Below, piece by piece: positions 8,857 through 18,048 of a DNA stretch of 64,000 bases (positions within the stretch are counted from its first letter, which is position 1; each line of letters begins with the position of its first letter). Made by a program: the position numbers and the translations under genes. The DNA lies in assembly GCF_007860135.1 (NCBI RefSeq), contig NZ_SJPV01000012.1, positions 1 through 64,000 of the forward strand, in the 5' to 3' direction. Below the pieces are notes generated by a model, which did no database searches, was not told the DNA's origin, and was given only the letters and a program-made list of their open reading frames with translations. This DNA is from Novipirellula artificiosorum (GTDB taxonomy: Bacteria > Planctomycetota > Planctomycetia > Pirellulales > Pirellulaceae).

Positions 8857-10308
8857 CTATGGGTTTTCTGTATAGCGTTTTTCAAACCTCAATCCGAGGT
8901 CGTTGATCTTGGTCCGCAAGGTGCTGCGGGCGATTCCGAGTATCTCACTCGCTTGAGCTTGGTTGCCGTCGACATGATTGAGCGTCTCGGTCAACAAGAT
9001 GCGGTCCACTTCGCTGTGCAATTGATGGTACAGGTTCGTTGGATCATGACGAAGTCGATCGCTTACGTGTTGTCGAATATTGGCCAAGTCCAGCTTAGCG
9101 GTGACCTCGCCTGAATCACCCATCTCACTTCCACAGATTGCCGTTGGCAGCGAATTGACGGTCAACACTTCGCCAACATTTCGCACCAGCGAGTGCTTGA
9201 TCGCGCTTTGAAGCTCTCGTACGTTGCCCGGCCAGCGATACTGTTCCAACCGTGCCATCGCCTCTGGTGCAATCGAGCGAATCTGTTTGTCCATGGCACG
9301 GCTAAAGAGGTTCACAAAATGCCGCACAAGAACGGGGATGTCATCGGTGCGATCACGCAGCGCAGGCAATTGAATCACAAAGACGCTGAGACGATAGTAC
9401 AGATCCTCTCGAAAGTCACCATCCTTGACCATTTCCAGCAGGCTGCGGTTGGTCGCGGCAATGATTCGCACGTCGACCTTGATCGTTTCATTGCTGCCGA
9501 CCCGCTCAAGGCTGCCGTCTTGTAGCAGACGTAGCACTTTGGCTTGTGTTGCCGGGGTCATATCGCCAATCTCATCGAGAAAGATGGTGCCACGGTTCAC
9601 CTGTTCGAATTTCCCGATCCGGCGTCGATCCGCTCCGGTAAAGGAACCACGTTCGTGTCCGAACAGTTCGCTCTCGAGTAGATTTTCGGGCAACGCTGCG
9701 CAGTTGATTGCGAGGAAAGGACGATCGGATCGACGGCTGTGTTGATAAATCGCACGAGCGATCATCTCTTTGCCGGTTCCGCTCTCACCCAGAATCAATG
9801 CGTTAACGTCTTGCGGTGCGACTTGCCCGATCGACTTGTAGACTTCCTGCATCGCCGTCGACCGACCGACGATTTGATCTGCACTGACGTCGTCGCCGTC
9901 GCTGATTCCAAACGTTGCAGGGGTACGACTCATCAGACTGATTTCGATCGCGCTGTCTACCGTGGCCAACAACTTTTCAAACTCGACCGGTTTGAGCAGA
10001 TACTCAAACGCCCCCCGCTTCATCGCCTCAATCGCCGTCTCGGTCGTCGAATAGGCCGTGATGATGATCACTGGGATGCGTGCGTCGATCTCGTGAATGA
10101 TACTGAACGCATCGAGCCCCGACATGTCGGGTAACCGCACATCCAAAATCACCGCATCGGGGCGATGTTCACTGACCGCTCCGATACCCGTTTCGCCAGT
10201 TGCTGCGGTAACAATTTGTAAAGACTCCGTTTCCAGGCATTTCTTCAGCGAGTAGAGCACGTTGGGCTCATCGTCCACAATCAATAATTTTGGCACAGCT
10301 ATTTCCAA
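8857..10308 (-). CDS. Sigma-54-dependent response regulator (NtrC family)
   Basis: Receiver domain 1-120 with phospho-acceptor D56 in AVILDVRLPD and acidic pocket VDDE. AAA+ domain about 155-390 with Walker A GESGTGKE and a sigma-54 contact loop reading GSFTGA instead of the usual GAFTGA. A C-terminal Fis-type helix-turn-helix (NQAQASEILGIARSTLRTKI) binds DNA. It activates transcription by RNA polymerase carrying sigma-54 after phosphorylation, presumably by the kinase encoded 58 bases upstream. The first codon of the frame is TTG; the GTG at 10296 has GGAA at a better distance and begins right before PKLLIVDDE, so that start is at least as likely. A candidate sigma-54 promoter lies 2 kb away, in front of the TerB/USP/V-ATPase genes. 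Confidence 0.93.
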   Translation of the reverse strand: MEIAVPKLLIVDDEPNVLYSLKKCLETESLQIVTAATGETGIGAVSEHRPDAVILDVRLPDMSGLDAFSIIHEIDARIPVIIITAYSTTETAIEAMKRGAFEYLLKPVEFEKLLATVDSAIEISLMSRTPATFGISDGDDVSADQIVGRSTAMQEVYKSIGQVAPQDVNALILGESGTGKEMIARAIYQHSRRSDRPFLAINCAALPENLLESELFGHERGSFTGADRRRIGKFEQVNRGTIFLDEIGDMTPATQAKVLRLLQDGSLERVGSNETIKVDVRIIAATNRSLLEMVKDGDFREDLYYRLSVFVIQLPALRDRTDDIPVLVRHFVNLFSRAMDKQIRSIAPEAMARLEQYRWPGNVRELQSAIKHSLVRNVGEVLTVNSLPTAICGSEMGDSGEVTAKLDLANIRQHVSDRLRHDPTNLYHQLHSEVDRILLTETLNHVDGNQAQASEILGIARSTLRTKINDLGLRFEKRYTENP

Positions 10309-10366
10309 GTCGGATTCGATGAAAATTCAGCGGATTGAGTATCCCACATCCGTGAGAGTTGCGTTG

Positions 10367-11701
10367 TCACGACAGCGGCAAGACAACCGTAAAAACCGTT
10401 CCGCCACCTTCGAGATCTTGAGCACTGATTTGCCCGCCATGCTCGTCAACGATTCTTCGACAGATCGCCAGCCCGAGTCCCAACCCGGGATCCTTCGTGC
10501 TGAAGAACGGTTCAAACAGACGATCGCGCTGTCCCGCGGGTAGTCCACAGCCATTGTCTGCCACTTTTAAGCACGCAGTACTCGGCTTGTGATTGGCGAT
10601 TGGCGCTGAGCCGCCATCACGACAAAGCGACTGAACGGTCACCGTGATTTTGCCTTCGTTCGGCACTGCGTCCAAAGCGTTCAGCAGCAGATTCAGCAGG
10701 ACTTGGCGCAGTTGCATTGCATCGCCTCGCACCGCAACCGACTCATTAGGCAGTTGGGTGTCGATCGTAATTCGACGAGAAACCGCACGGCTTGAAACAA
10801 GGTCGACCGTTTGGCGAACAATGGGCGACAGCTCCACAGATCGGATCTCGGCGTCCGAGGGACGAGCGAAATCCAGAAACGATTGCAGAAGACTGTTGAC
10901 GCGAGTAATCTCTTCGTCAAGTACCGCGATATCGGTAGCATTCAAACTAGCATCCGACGGCGTGCGTCGCGCCGATTGAACCAAGGTCTTCATGCACATC
11001 AGCGGGTTCCGCAACTCGTGGGCCAATCCAGCGGCCAATTTGCCCACCGCAGCGAATTGATCGGCACGCACCACCTTTTGTCGCTGTTGGCTCATTCGCC
11101 TAGCCACCAGATACCCTGCTTCCAATCCAGCGATTGCGCCGCAAAGCCCCAGCAGCACCATCACCAAAGCCACCTTCTCTGCTAACCGCTGATGCTGCTG
11201 ATTGCTCTGCTGCAATTCCTGCTCGTTGAACTTAAGGTAGTCGTGAGCGACAACCAATACACCACTCGATAGCGTTTCCTCGGCGAGTGTTTCAACGGCG
11301 AGGGGGGTCGTTGTTGCATCGGAATCATCAATCAATTGATTCAGCCTAAGAAAATAGACTTCGAGACCATTTTCGAGTTCCGAAACAAAAGCAGCCTCTT
11401 GCTCGGATGCGGAGAGTTGACGGACGCTGGACATCCACTCGTCCGCTTCGGTTTTCGTCTGCACCGCGTGGAGGAGATGTTCTCGATTCTTGGTCAGCAA
11501 GTAACGATCGAGTTCATGTCGCATTTCCAGAACCAGCCGCTCGAGTTCTTCCGCGGCGCGAATGCTTGCGACGTTGACATCCAATAGACGTGAGTTTTGT
11601 CTTTGAAGCTTGATGACATACCAAGCGCCCGAAAACCCGAAGCATAGCAAGATCAACCCAGTCATCGGCAGGAAGCACCCAACCTTTTCTCGCAGCGTCA
11701 T
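10367..11701 (-). CDS. Membrane sensor histidine kinase (NtrB/ZraS-like architecture)
   Basis: Start taken at ATG 11701 (MTLREKVG), which precedes the first membrane helix; the frame extends to 11857 without support. Two transmembrane segments (GCFLPMTGLILLCFGFSGAW, and VALVMVLLGLCGAIAGL at about residue 190) flank a mostly helical extracytoplasmic four-helix-bundle-like sensor of about 150 residues. The HisKA motif AHELRNPL carries the phospho-accepting His. The ATPase domain has N-box NLLLNALDAVPNEG and G-boxes DNGCGLP and GLGLGLAICRRIV. No HAMP or PAS domain is evident. It is encoded immediately upstream of the sigma-54 activator and should be its cognate kinase. The stimulus is unknown. 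Confidence 0.9.
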   Translation of the reverse strand: MTLREKVGCFLPMTGLILLCFGFSGAWYVIKLQRQNSRLLDVNVASIRAAEELERLVLEMRHELDRYLLTKNREHLLHAVQTKTEADEWMSSVRQLSASEQEAAFVSELENGLEVYFLRLNQLIDDSDATTTPLAVETLAEETLSSGVLVVAHDYLKFNEQELQQSNQQHQRLAEKVALVMVLLGLCGAIAGLEAGYLVARRMSQQRQKVVRADQFAAVGKLAAGLAHELRNPLMCMKTLVQSARRTPSDASLNATDIAVLDEEITRVNSLLQSFLDFARPSDAEIRSVELSPIVRQTVDLVSSRAVSRRITIDTQLPNESVAVRGDAMQLRQVLLNLLLNALDAVPNEGKITVTVQSLCRDGGSAPIANHKPSTACLKVADNGCGLPAGQRDRLFEPFFSTKDPGLGLGLAICRRIVDEHGGQISAQDLEGGGTVFTVVLPLS

Positions 11702-12082
11702 CAGATCGGCCTTTTGATAGGGTTGGAGCTCAGTTATTTTTTCCGCGCGAGAGAGAAAGGGACACGTGCAGGGCGTCTGGGGCAAACGCCGTGCCTTCAA
11801 ATGGTTTGGGCAAGGCAGAAAAGCTGGATTGCCTGTCTGCTTGATGCAACCCAGCAACCGACGCCTGATCGCGACCCGTTTCAGCCGTCATTCGCTCGGC
11901 TCTCGGGCCCGCTTCGAAGTAGGTTTGCCGGCGAGATTTGCGCAGCGCGACTGAATTTCGACACTCACCACCGGCGATCATCGCAGAACTCCTTCCTCAT
12001 CGTCGTAGAAGCCGAGAAAAGTTGCGACGACTTGCTGCCCCGTTCAGGGACACTTTAGCATTTCGCGACGTTTTCTCCCTAT

Positions 12083-12097
12083 TGGAATAACATTTGC
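12083..12097 (+). promoter_or_regulatory. Candidate sigma-54 promoter (-24/-12)
   Basis: TGGAATAACATTTGC has the -24 TGG and -12 TTGC elements with exactly ten bases between the invariant GG and GC, followed by T as in the consensus TGGCACG-N4-TTGC-W. The -24 block is otherwise weak. It points toward the TerB-like gene about 190 bases downstream and lies in the gap behind the divergent sigma-54 activator/kinase pair, which makes it a plausible target. No activator site was identified. The 586-base gap (11702-12287) shows nothing else I can name. Confidence 0.45.
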
Positions 12098-12287
12098 TTG
12101 CTATGTCAGGGTTAGTGGCTTTCTACCATGCGTCAATCGCCTACGGTAGGTGCGGATCTCGGTTCAGCAATGGCGGTCGCGCCATGACGCTTCACGCAAG
12201 GACGTCCCGGAAAACGACGAGGTGTTAGCAGAGCCGCTGCAAACGGACAGGTTGACTCGCAAACCACCCGCGAAAAAGGGAAAGCAG

Positions 12288-12857
12288 ATGAAGACGTGCA
12301 ATGCGCTTGACAGTCGGCTTCGAGCTCTTGAAGACGAATTTTTTCGTCAAGTCGACATCAAACTTTGCGAACAACTTCGCGAGCAGATCTTGCGGGAGGG
12401 AAAGCGCGAGAAGTTGACCAAGTTGGTCAGCATCGAAGATCAGAGCATTCTAGATGAACTGATCGATTACGGCATCAATGACGAAACGGTCGCGGTGCTA
12501 TTGCTCGTTCCGCTGGTCTTTGTTGCCTGGGCGGACGGACACGTCACCGATGCCGAACGGCAAACGGTGATCGAGATCGTGATGCGTTATTCGCCGGGTG
12601 ATCGCAAGGCGTACCTGTGCGTGATCGAACAGTGGCTCGATCGAAAGCCTAGTGAAAAACTGTGGGATGCCTGGAAGGCCTATGTCCAAGCGGTTCGAAA
12701 GCGTTCCTCGGGAACGGTTGCCGCAATCCTGAGCGAGAAACTGCTTGAACACGCCGGACGCGTTGCAAAAGCCTCGACAAGCTACTTGAACCTCAAACGC
12801 ATCGCAATCGAAAAGCAGCAGGCGCTGGCACGGCTACGTGAAGCGCTGGATGATTGA
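12288..12857 (+). CDS. TerB-like alpha-helical protein, function unknown
   Basis: Start at ATG 12288, preceded by AAAAAGGGAAAG; the open frame to 12150 lacks coding character. The product is 189 residues, soluble and helical. The stretch LVFVAWADGHVTDAERQTVI followed by IVMRY resembles the tellurite-resistance TerB helical fold (acidic D/E in a short A-DG-x-D-E pattern). TerB-fold proteins occur in stress and phage-defence contexts; no enzymatic activity is implied. It is the first gene after the candidate sigma-54 promoter. A mobile-type repeat (12911-13050) separates it from the universal stress gene, so co-transcription is possible but not shown. Confidence 0.7.
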   Translation: MKTCNALDSRLRALEDEFFRQVDIKLCEQLREQILREGKREKLTKLVSIEDQSILDELIDYGINDETVAVLLLVPLVFVAWADGHVTDAERQTVIEIVMRYSPGDRKAYLCVIEQWLDRKPSEKLWDAWKAYVQAVRKRSSGTVAAILSEKLLEHAGRVAKASTSYLNLKRIAIEKQQALARLREALDD

Positions 12858-12910
12858 ATCGTTCCGCTGGCCGCCTCCACACACATACACACACACGCGG
12901 GAAGCTTAGC

Positions 12911-13050
12911 TAGACAGCGCCACTTTGTGATCGGCAAGGCGCTAGCCGCCGGTATTTCATGGTCCCAACCGGCGGTTAGCGCCTTGCCGCTCCGTCCGAA
13001 ATTGATTCGGAAAGAATACGGTAAATCGCCCACAAAGTGGCGAGGTTTTA
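12911..13050 (+). repeat. Dispersed hairpin repeat with terminal inverted repeats, copy 1 (complete)
   Basis: The ends are inverted: CGCCACTTTGTG (12918-12929) against CACAAAGTGGCG (13031-13042), preceded by CTAGACAG. The interior contains a strong second palindrome, GGCAAGGCGCTAGCCGCCGG against CCGGCGGTTAGCGCCTTGCC (about 12933-12987). There is no coding capacity. Related copies sit at about 48469-48616 (same orientation) and 62022-62093 (half copy, opposite orientation). It resembles a MITE or large REP-type element about 130-145 bases long. Confidence 0.8.
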
Positions 13051-13115
13051 GTTAGGCTGGTTCACGGTCGCCGTGATCCCCGATCCGATTCCTTTCCCTC
13101 CAGGAGATTTCTTAG

Positions 13116-14069
13116 GTGAAACGTTTCAAAAGCATCCTCGTTACCACCGACACGCGTCTCGAAAGCCATCCCATTGTTGATGAAGCGGCCGAGGTGGCGC
13201 TACGTAACGATGCCTCGCTGAAAATCGTCGATGTCGTTCCACCGCTGCCTTGGATCGCAAGAATTACCATGGAGGATCCCGGTCATATCGCTCAGTTGAT
13301 GGTTCACGAGAAGGCGGAGGAGTTGGAGGCATTGGCAAAACCGATTCGCGAGCGTGGCGTTCAGGTCGAGACAAAAGTGCTTTCCGGTACAACATCGGTA
13401 GAAATCATTCGAGAAGTTTTACGCGGTCAACATGATTTAGTGCTTCGTGTTGCAAAAGCAAAGTCGAGCCGCAGTACCGGATTTTTTGGAAGTACAGGGA
13501 TTGAGCTACTTCGAAAATGCCCCTGTGCGGTGTGGCTGGTCTGCTCCACAACCTCCGCACAGTTCAAACATGTTTTGGTGTGCGTTGATACTTGCTGTGA
13601 TGCCGAAGTGAACCGAAAGCTGGATCAAAAGGTTTTCGAAATTTCGAGTGACATCAGTCGCACACATCGTGCGGACCTTTCTGTGGTACATGCTTGGTCG
13701 ATCGACGGAGAGCAGTTTTTACGGAAACGAATGTCATTGGCCGAATTGGTCGAGATCGAGCGAAAACGTCGTAGCGATGCAAAATGGCGACTGGACGAAT
13801 TCTTAGCCAAGTGCGACGCGAGTGTTGAGAAGAGCCAAGTCCATCTGGTCAAGGGCGAAGCTTGCGATGTGATCCCGATGACAGCGACCGAGTGCAATGC
13901 GGATTTGGTCGTCATGGGAATGGTCGTTCGTTCGGGGCCCGCTGGATGGATCATGGGGAATGTAACGGAACAGGTGCTCGCCTCGCTTGAATGTTCCGTC
14001 TTGGCCCTCAAACCCGATGGTTTTGTTTCGCCAATCACCATCAAGGATAAAGAAACCGCATCGGTCTAA
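13116..14069 (+). CDS. Universal stress protein, tandem UspA domains
   Basis: GTG start with CAGGAGA at 13101-13107, a good ribosome-binding site. Two Usp domains: about 1-145 (FKSILVTTDTR ... CPCAVWLVC) and about 148-305 (FKHVLVCVDTC ... CSVLALKP). The second retains the nucleotide-binding pattern GMVVRSGPAGWIMGN; in the first the equivalent loop (AKAKSSRSTGFFGSTG) is altered. The arrangement resembles E. coli UspE-type tandem proteins. It sits directly upstream of the V-ATPase genes (25 bases to the first possible start) in the same direction, suggesting that stress or energy status and the rotary ATPase are controlled together. It was not assigned a specific stress. Confidence 0.9.
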   Translation: MKRFKSILVTTDTRLESHPIVDEAAEVALRNDASLKIVDVVPPLPWIARITMEDPGHIAQLMVHEKAEELEALAKPIRERGVQVETKVLSGTTSVEIIREVLRGQHDLVLRVAKAKSSRSTGFFGSTGIELLRKCPCAVWLVCSTTSAQFKHVLVCVDTCCDAEVNRKLDQKVFEISSDISRTHRADLSVVHAWSIDGEQFLRKRMSLAELVEIERKRRSDAKWRLDEFLAKCDASVEKSQVHLVKGEACDVIPMTATECNADLVVMGMVVRSGPAGWIMGNVTEQVLASLECSVLALKPDGFVSPITIKDKETASV

Positions 14070-14180
14070 GGTTTTGGGAAGTACTCGACGTTTTTGGCGC
14101 TGTTGAGATCGCTTGGTCGCCATGACGACAAGCCATGGAACCCAGTTCACTTGCCACTTCTCCCTACGAATGCCTCCACC

Positions 14181-15497
14181 GTGAACTTTCCCGAACTCTT
14201 GTCGCACAATCGCGTGATCTCGATCGTAGGGGATATTCTGCAAATTCAAGCCAACGGTGTCGCCCTGGGAGAACTGGCTTGGGTTGAAAATGGTGACCCA
14301 ATCCCCTCGCTTGCGCAGGTCACCGAAATCAATCGCGATTGCGTTTCGTTGCAGGTATTTGCAGGGGGCAAAGGGCTTCGCTCCGACGCTCGGGTGCGGT
14401 TTTCCGGCCATGCCGCGCAAGTCTTATTCTCCGATAGCATCTTAGGACGCATTTTCAATGGTGCGGGGGCTCCCATCGACGGCGGACCCCACCTGCACGG
14501 CCAACGCCGCATCGATATTGGCGGCCCATCGGTCAATCCGATGATGCGAGTCGTTCCGTCACGGTTGATCGAAACCCAAGTTCCGATGATTGATGTCTTT
14601 AACTGCTTGGTCGAAAGCCAGAAGATTCCGATCTTCTCGATCGCCGGTGAACCGTACAACGAACTGCTCGCGCGAATCGCGATTCAAGCGGATGCGGACG
14701 TGGTCGTCTTTTGTGGGTTGGGATTGATTTTTGACGAGTTTCATTTCTTTCGAGATTCGTTTGAAAACGAGGGGGTGTTTCCGCATACGGTGATGTTTGC
14801 CAACCAGGCGTCGGATCCGATCGTCGAACGCTTGCTGGCTCCTGACCTGGCCTTGAAGGTGGCCGAGCGTTTTGCGGTCGAACAAAACAAACGCGTATTG
14901 GTATTGATGACCGACATGACGGCATTTGCCGACGCGTTGAAAGAGATCGGCGTGGCGATGGAACGAATCCCGTCGAACCGAGGCTACATGGGCGACCTCT
15001 ACAGCCAATTGGCGTCGCGATACGAACGCGCCTGTGATTATCGAGGCGCCGGTTCCGTGACGTTGCTGGCCGTCACCACCATGCCCGGCAACGATGTGAC
15101 CCACCCGGTACCGGACAACACCGGATACATTACCGAGGGACAGTTCTACTTGCACGATGGCATGCTTGACCCGTTCGGCTCGCTGTCTCGATTAAAACAG
15201 CAAGTGATTGGAAAAGTCACACGAGAAGACCATTCGGCTGTCATGAACACGATGATTCGTCTGTACTCGGGAGCTCGCCAGGCAGAGCAAAAACAACAAA
15301 TGGCGTTCGAGTTGTCAGAGATGGACTACAAATTGCTGAAGTTTGGTCAATTGTTTGCTGAGCGGTTCATGCGAATTGATGTCGCCGTACCACTGGAAGA
15401 GGCTCTGGATCTAGGCTGGCGAACCATGGCCGAGTGTTTCGAGCCACAAGAGCTATTGGTTCGCGAGAATCTGCTGAGGAAGTATTATCCCAAATGA
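14181..15497 (+). CDS. atpB: V-type ATP synthase subunit B
   Basis: Non-catalytic nucleotide-binding subunit of the V1 head. The frame opens at a TTG (14094), but homologous sequence (SHNRVISIVGDILQIQANGV) begins just after GTG 14181. A start there gives 438 residues, normal for bacterial V-type B subunits. Typical blocks: RIFNGAGAPIDGGP, PMIDVFNCLVESQKIPIFS, VLVLMTDMTAFADALKEI, DLYSQLASRYERA and TMPGNDVTHPVPDNTGYITE. A Walker A lysine motif is absent, as expected for B. It is the first gene of the operon here, while in chlamydiae and spirochaetes B follows A. The next gene overlaps it by four bases (ATGA). Confidence 0.93.
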   Translation: MNFPELLSHNRVISIVGDILQIQANGVALGELAWVENGDPIPSLAQVTEINRDCVSLQVFAGGKGLRSDARVRFSGHAAQVLFSDSILGRIFNGAGAPIDGGPHLHGQRRIDIGGPSVNPMMRVVPSRLIETQVPMIDVFNCLVESQKIPIFSIAGEPYNELLARIAIQADADVVVFCGLGLIFDEFHFFRDSFENEGVFPHTVMFANQASDPIVERLLAPDLALKVAERFAVEQNKRVLVLMTDMTAFADALKEIGVAMERIPSNRGYMGDLYSQLASRYERACDYRGAGSVTLLAVTTMPGNDVTHPVPDNTGYITEGQFYLHDGMLDPFGSLSRLKQQVIGKVTREDHSAVMNTMIRLYSGARQAEQKQQMAFELSEMDYKLLKFGQLFAERFMRIDVAVPLEEALDLGWRTMAECFEPQELLVRENLLRKYYPK

Positions 15498-16087
15498 TGA
15501 CCCTGGCACTCAACAAGACGACGCTGAAACGACAACGCGACCAAGCAAAGCTTTACAAGCGGTTCTTGCCTTCGTTAGAGCTGAAGCGTCAGCAATTACA
15601 GGCAGCTTGGCGGCATTCCCAATCCGAGTTGGCCACGATCGAGGCCGAAATTCAGCGTCTAAGTGTGGAGTTACAAACACTGTATCCGCTGATGGGTGGT
15701 TCGACGATCGACATTTCCAATATATCCGATTGGGTGCGCGTTGCCGCGTTGGACATACAGACCGAGAACGTCGTTGGCACCTCGGTGCCGATCGTCTGTG
15801 AAATCCAATTAGAAGTCGACAACTACTCGCGGATGGTGATGCCATTTTGGGTCGATTCGCTCGTCGAGGGTCTCAAGCGGATGATTGATTTGCGTGTCAG
15901 GCTGAAAATTGCAGTCCAGAGGACGGAGTTGCTCGGAGCGGCACTACGGAAAGTAACCCAACGAGTTAATTTGTTTGAAAAGGTCTTAATTCCCAGGGCA
16001 GAGGAGAGCATCCGCCGGATCGTCATCTTCCTTTCTGACCAGGAACGTGCGGCGATCGTGCGTGCCAAAATCGCCAAAGCACGGTAA
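15494..16087 (+). CDS. atpD: V-type ATP synthase subunit D
   Basis: Central-stalk subunit of V1. Start at ATG 15494, overlapping the B stop codon (ATGA), so translational coupling is likely. The product is 197 residues and almost entirely coiled-coil, with LNKTTLKRQRDQAKLYKRFL at the start and a long C-terminal helix (LGAALRKVTQRVNLFEKVLI) characteristic of the family, followed by the conserved basic tail. An 86-base gap follows before subunit I. Confidence 0.9.
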   Translation: MMTLALNKTTLKRQRDQAKLYKRFLPSLELKRQQLQAAWRHSQSELATIEAEIQRLSVELQTLYPLMGGSTIDISNISDWVRVAALDIQTENVVGTSVPIVCEIQLEVDNYSRMVMPFWVDSLVEGLKRMIDLRVRLKIAVQRTELLGAALRKVTQRVNLFEKVLIPRAEESIRRIVIFLSDQERAAIVRAKIAKAR

Positions 16088-16173
16088 GTCCATTTTCCCT
16101 ATCGGATCATGCTAAAGAATCACCCAAAAGAGAGCTTTCACAAAATCGACGATGAAGGGAGGAGAAGCGAAAC

Positions 16174-18048
16174 TTGGCCATTGTTCCGCTGCAGCGAGTG
16201 ACCTTAATCGGTGAACTAAGATTCCGCGACAAAGTCATCTTTGAACTACAACGCATGGGCTGTGTCCATGTCGTCGATAGGGGCGATGCTGACGAACGGA
16301 CCGATCACACCGCGATGAGCCAAAACGACTTAAAATCGGCGATTGCCTTTTTGCAGCGATGCCCCGAACAACGCCCACCCTTTTCGCATTCGGCCACGTC
16401 GGATGAGATCAAGCGAATCGCAGAAAAAGTGCTGCAAACGGAGTCCGAATCAAGGGCTTTGGCAGAAGAAAGAGAGTCGCTTGCGGAGACAATCGAGCAG
16501 AATCGCCCGTGGGGAAACTTTCAGCTACCCTCGCCCGATGAACTTCGCGGTTTTCGGCTTTTCTTTTATCGCTTAACCCCTCGTCAAGTTCGCGAGCTTG
16601 TGGCGGACGTGAAGAGCAATTTCAACGCCAATCGGATCAATCGTGATCGGCAACATGAATACTGGGTGATCATCGCAGATCAGCCGCCAGCGGGGATGCC
16701 GTGCGAACCGGAGGTATTAGATGCTCGTCCGTTGGAACAGTTGAATTTGCGGCTATTCGAGATCGATCAGCGACGTGAAGCCTTGCAGGTCGAGCGGATC
16801 GCATTGACGCGGTGGTTGGACCATTTGGAGCAGGAGCTTGGCGTCGTGCAAGACGAAACGGCCCGAGCGATCGCGACCAAGCGATCACGGGTCGATGGCC
16901 CCGTTTTCGCTCTGCAAGGCTGGATACCCGCCCGTCAAATGGCGTCGCTTGAAACGTTCGCTCGCGAGAACATGCTGGTGTGCCTCAGTCGAGCACCGAA
17001 AACGGATGAACAGCCACCTACGCTGTTGAGCAATCCGCGACCGATCGCCGGTGCCGAAGGTGCGGTCACGTTTTTCATGACGCCCGGCTATCGCGCCTGG
17101 GATCCAACGTGGGTGATGTATTTTTCGTTCGCCGCTTTCTTTGCGATGATCTTGGCCGACGCCGGTTACGGCTTGGTGCTTGGCGTGATCTTAGCCTGCC
17201 TTGCTCCGTCACTTGGACGTACCGAAGCCGGACAGAGATTTCGTCAATTGGCCACGTTCATGGTCTTGGTCACGATCGTTTACGGCCTGGCGATTGGCAG
17301 CTTTTTTGGGTTCACTCCTGCTGAAGGAAGTTGGCTCGATTCCGTCGTGATCAAAAGCAATGGCCGTTCCATCATGCAAGACCGAGAAGCGATGATGTTG
17401 GTGTCGGCCACCATTGGCGTTTTCCATTTGGTGCTTGCTAACGCGGTCGTTGCATGGCGGTGGCTGGGCAGTGGGTATGCGTTTTCGTCCGTTGGCTGGG
17501 CGATTGCGCTGATCGGCGGCTGGTTACTGGCACTCGCCCAGCTCCCCAAACCCGATGTAATGGCGCTACTTGCCGATTGGCTTGGCAGTCAAGCGAGCCA
17601 ATGGACTGAAGCGGTAACCCAGACCGGATCGTGGATGCTTGGCAGCGGATTGGTGTTGGTGTTTTTGTTTTCTAGCGTCCGGCCGGTCTTCTCGCCTTGC
17701 CCTCGTGATTGGCTCTGGCGCGGCCTTGACGGACTGATGGGACTGACCAGTGTGAGTAAAGCTTTCGGCGACGCGCTCAGTTACCTACGGCTATTTGCAC
17801 TCGGGTTGGCAAGTGCTCAGCTGGCAATCGTGTTTAACCAACTGGCATCGGATGCCGCTCGGGTGCAAGGCGCAGGAATTCTGTTGGGTACCTTGGTGTT
17901 TTTGCTGGGCCATACTCTGAATCTATTGCTGGCCGTCGTCGGTGGCGTGGTCCACGGGCTACGCTTGAACTGTATCGAATTTTTCAGCTGGTCGCTCACC
18001 GACGAGGGGCAACCATTCGAAGCCTTAGAGATGAAAGCGAACAAATGA
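16174..18048 (+). CDS. atpI: V-type ATP synthase subunit I (a subunit)
   Basis: Stator and ion-channel subunit of the Vo sector. TTG start with AAGGGAGGAG at 16155-16164. The cytoplasmic N-terminal half (about 1-310) is alpha/beta with coiled coil; the C-terminal half has about seven transmembrane helices starting at MYFSFAAFFAMILADAGYGL (about 317-336). The segment SYLRLFALGLASAQLAIVFN (about 538-557) carries the essential channel Arg (R541 region), conserved in all a/I subunits. The length of 624 is normal. The stop overlaps the K start (ATGA). Confidence 0.92.
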   Translation: MAIVPLQRVTLIGELRFRDKVIFELQRMGCVHVVDRGDADERTDHTAMSQNDLKSAIAFLQRCPEQRPPFSHSATSDEIKRIAEKVLQTESESRALAEERESLAETIEQNRPWGNFQLPSPDELRGFRLFFYRLTPRQVRELVADVKSNFNANRINRDRQHEYWVIIADQPPAGMPCEPEVLDARPLEQLNLRLFEIDQRREALQVERIALTRWLDHLEQELGVVQDETARAIATKRSRVDGPVFALQGWIPARQMASLETFARENMLVCLSRAPKTDEQPPTLLSNPRPIAGAEGAVTFFMTPGYRAWDPTWVMYFSFAAFFAMILADAGYGLVLGVILACLAPSLGRTEAGQRFRQLATFMVLVTIVYGLAIGSFFGFTPAEGSWLDSVVIKSNGRSIMQDREAMMLVSATIGVFHLVLANAVVAWRWLGSGYAFSSVGWAIALIGGWLLALAQLPKPDVMALLADWLGSQASQWTEAVTQTGSWMLGSGLVLVFLFSSVRPVFSPCPRDWLWRGLDGLMGLTSVSKAFGDALSYLRLFALGLASAQLAIVFNQLASDAARVQGAGILLGTLVFLLGHTLNLLLAVVGGVVHGLRLNCIEFFSWSLTDEGQPFEALEMKANK

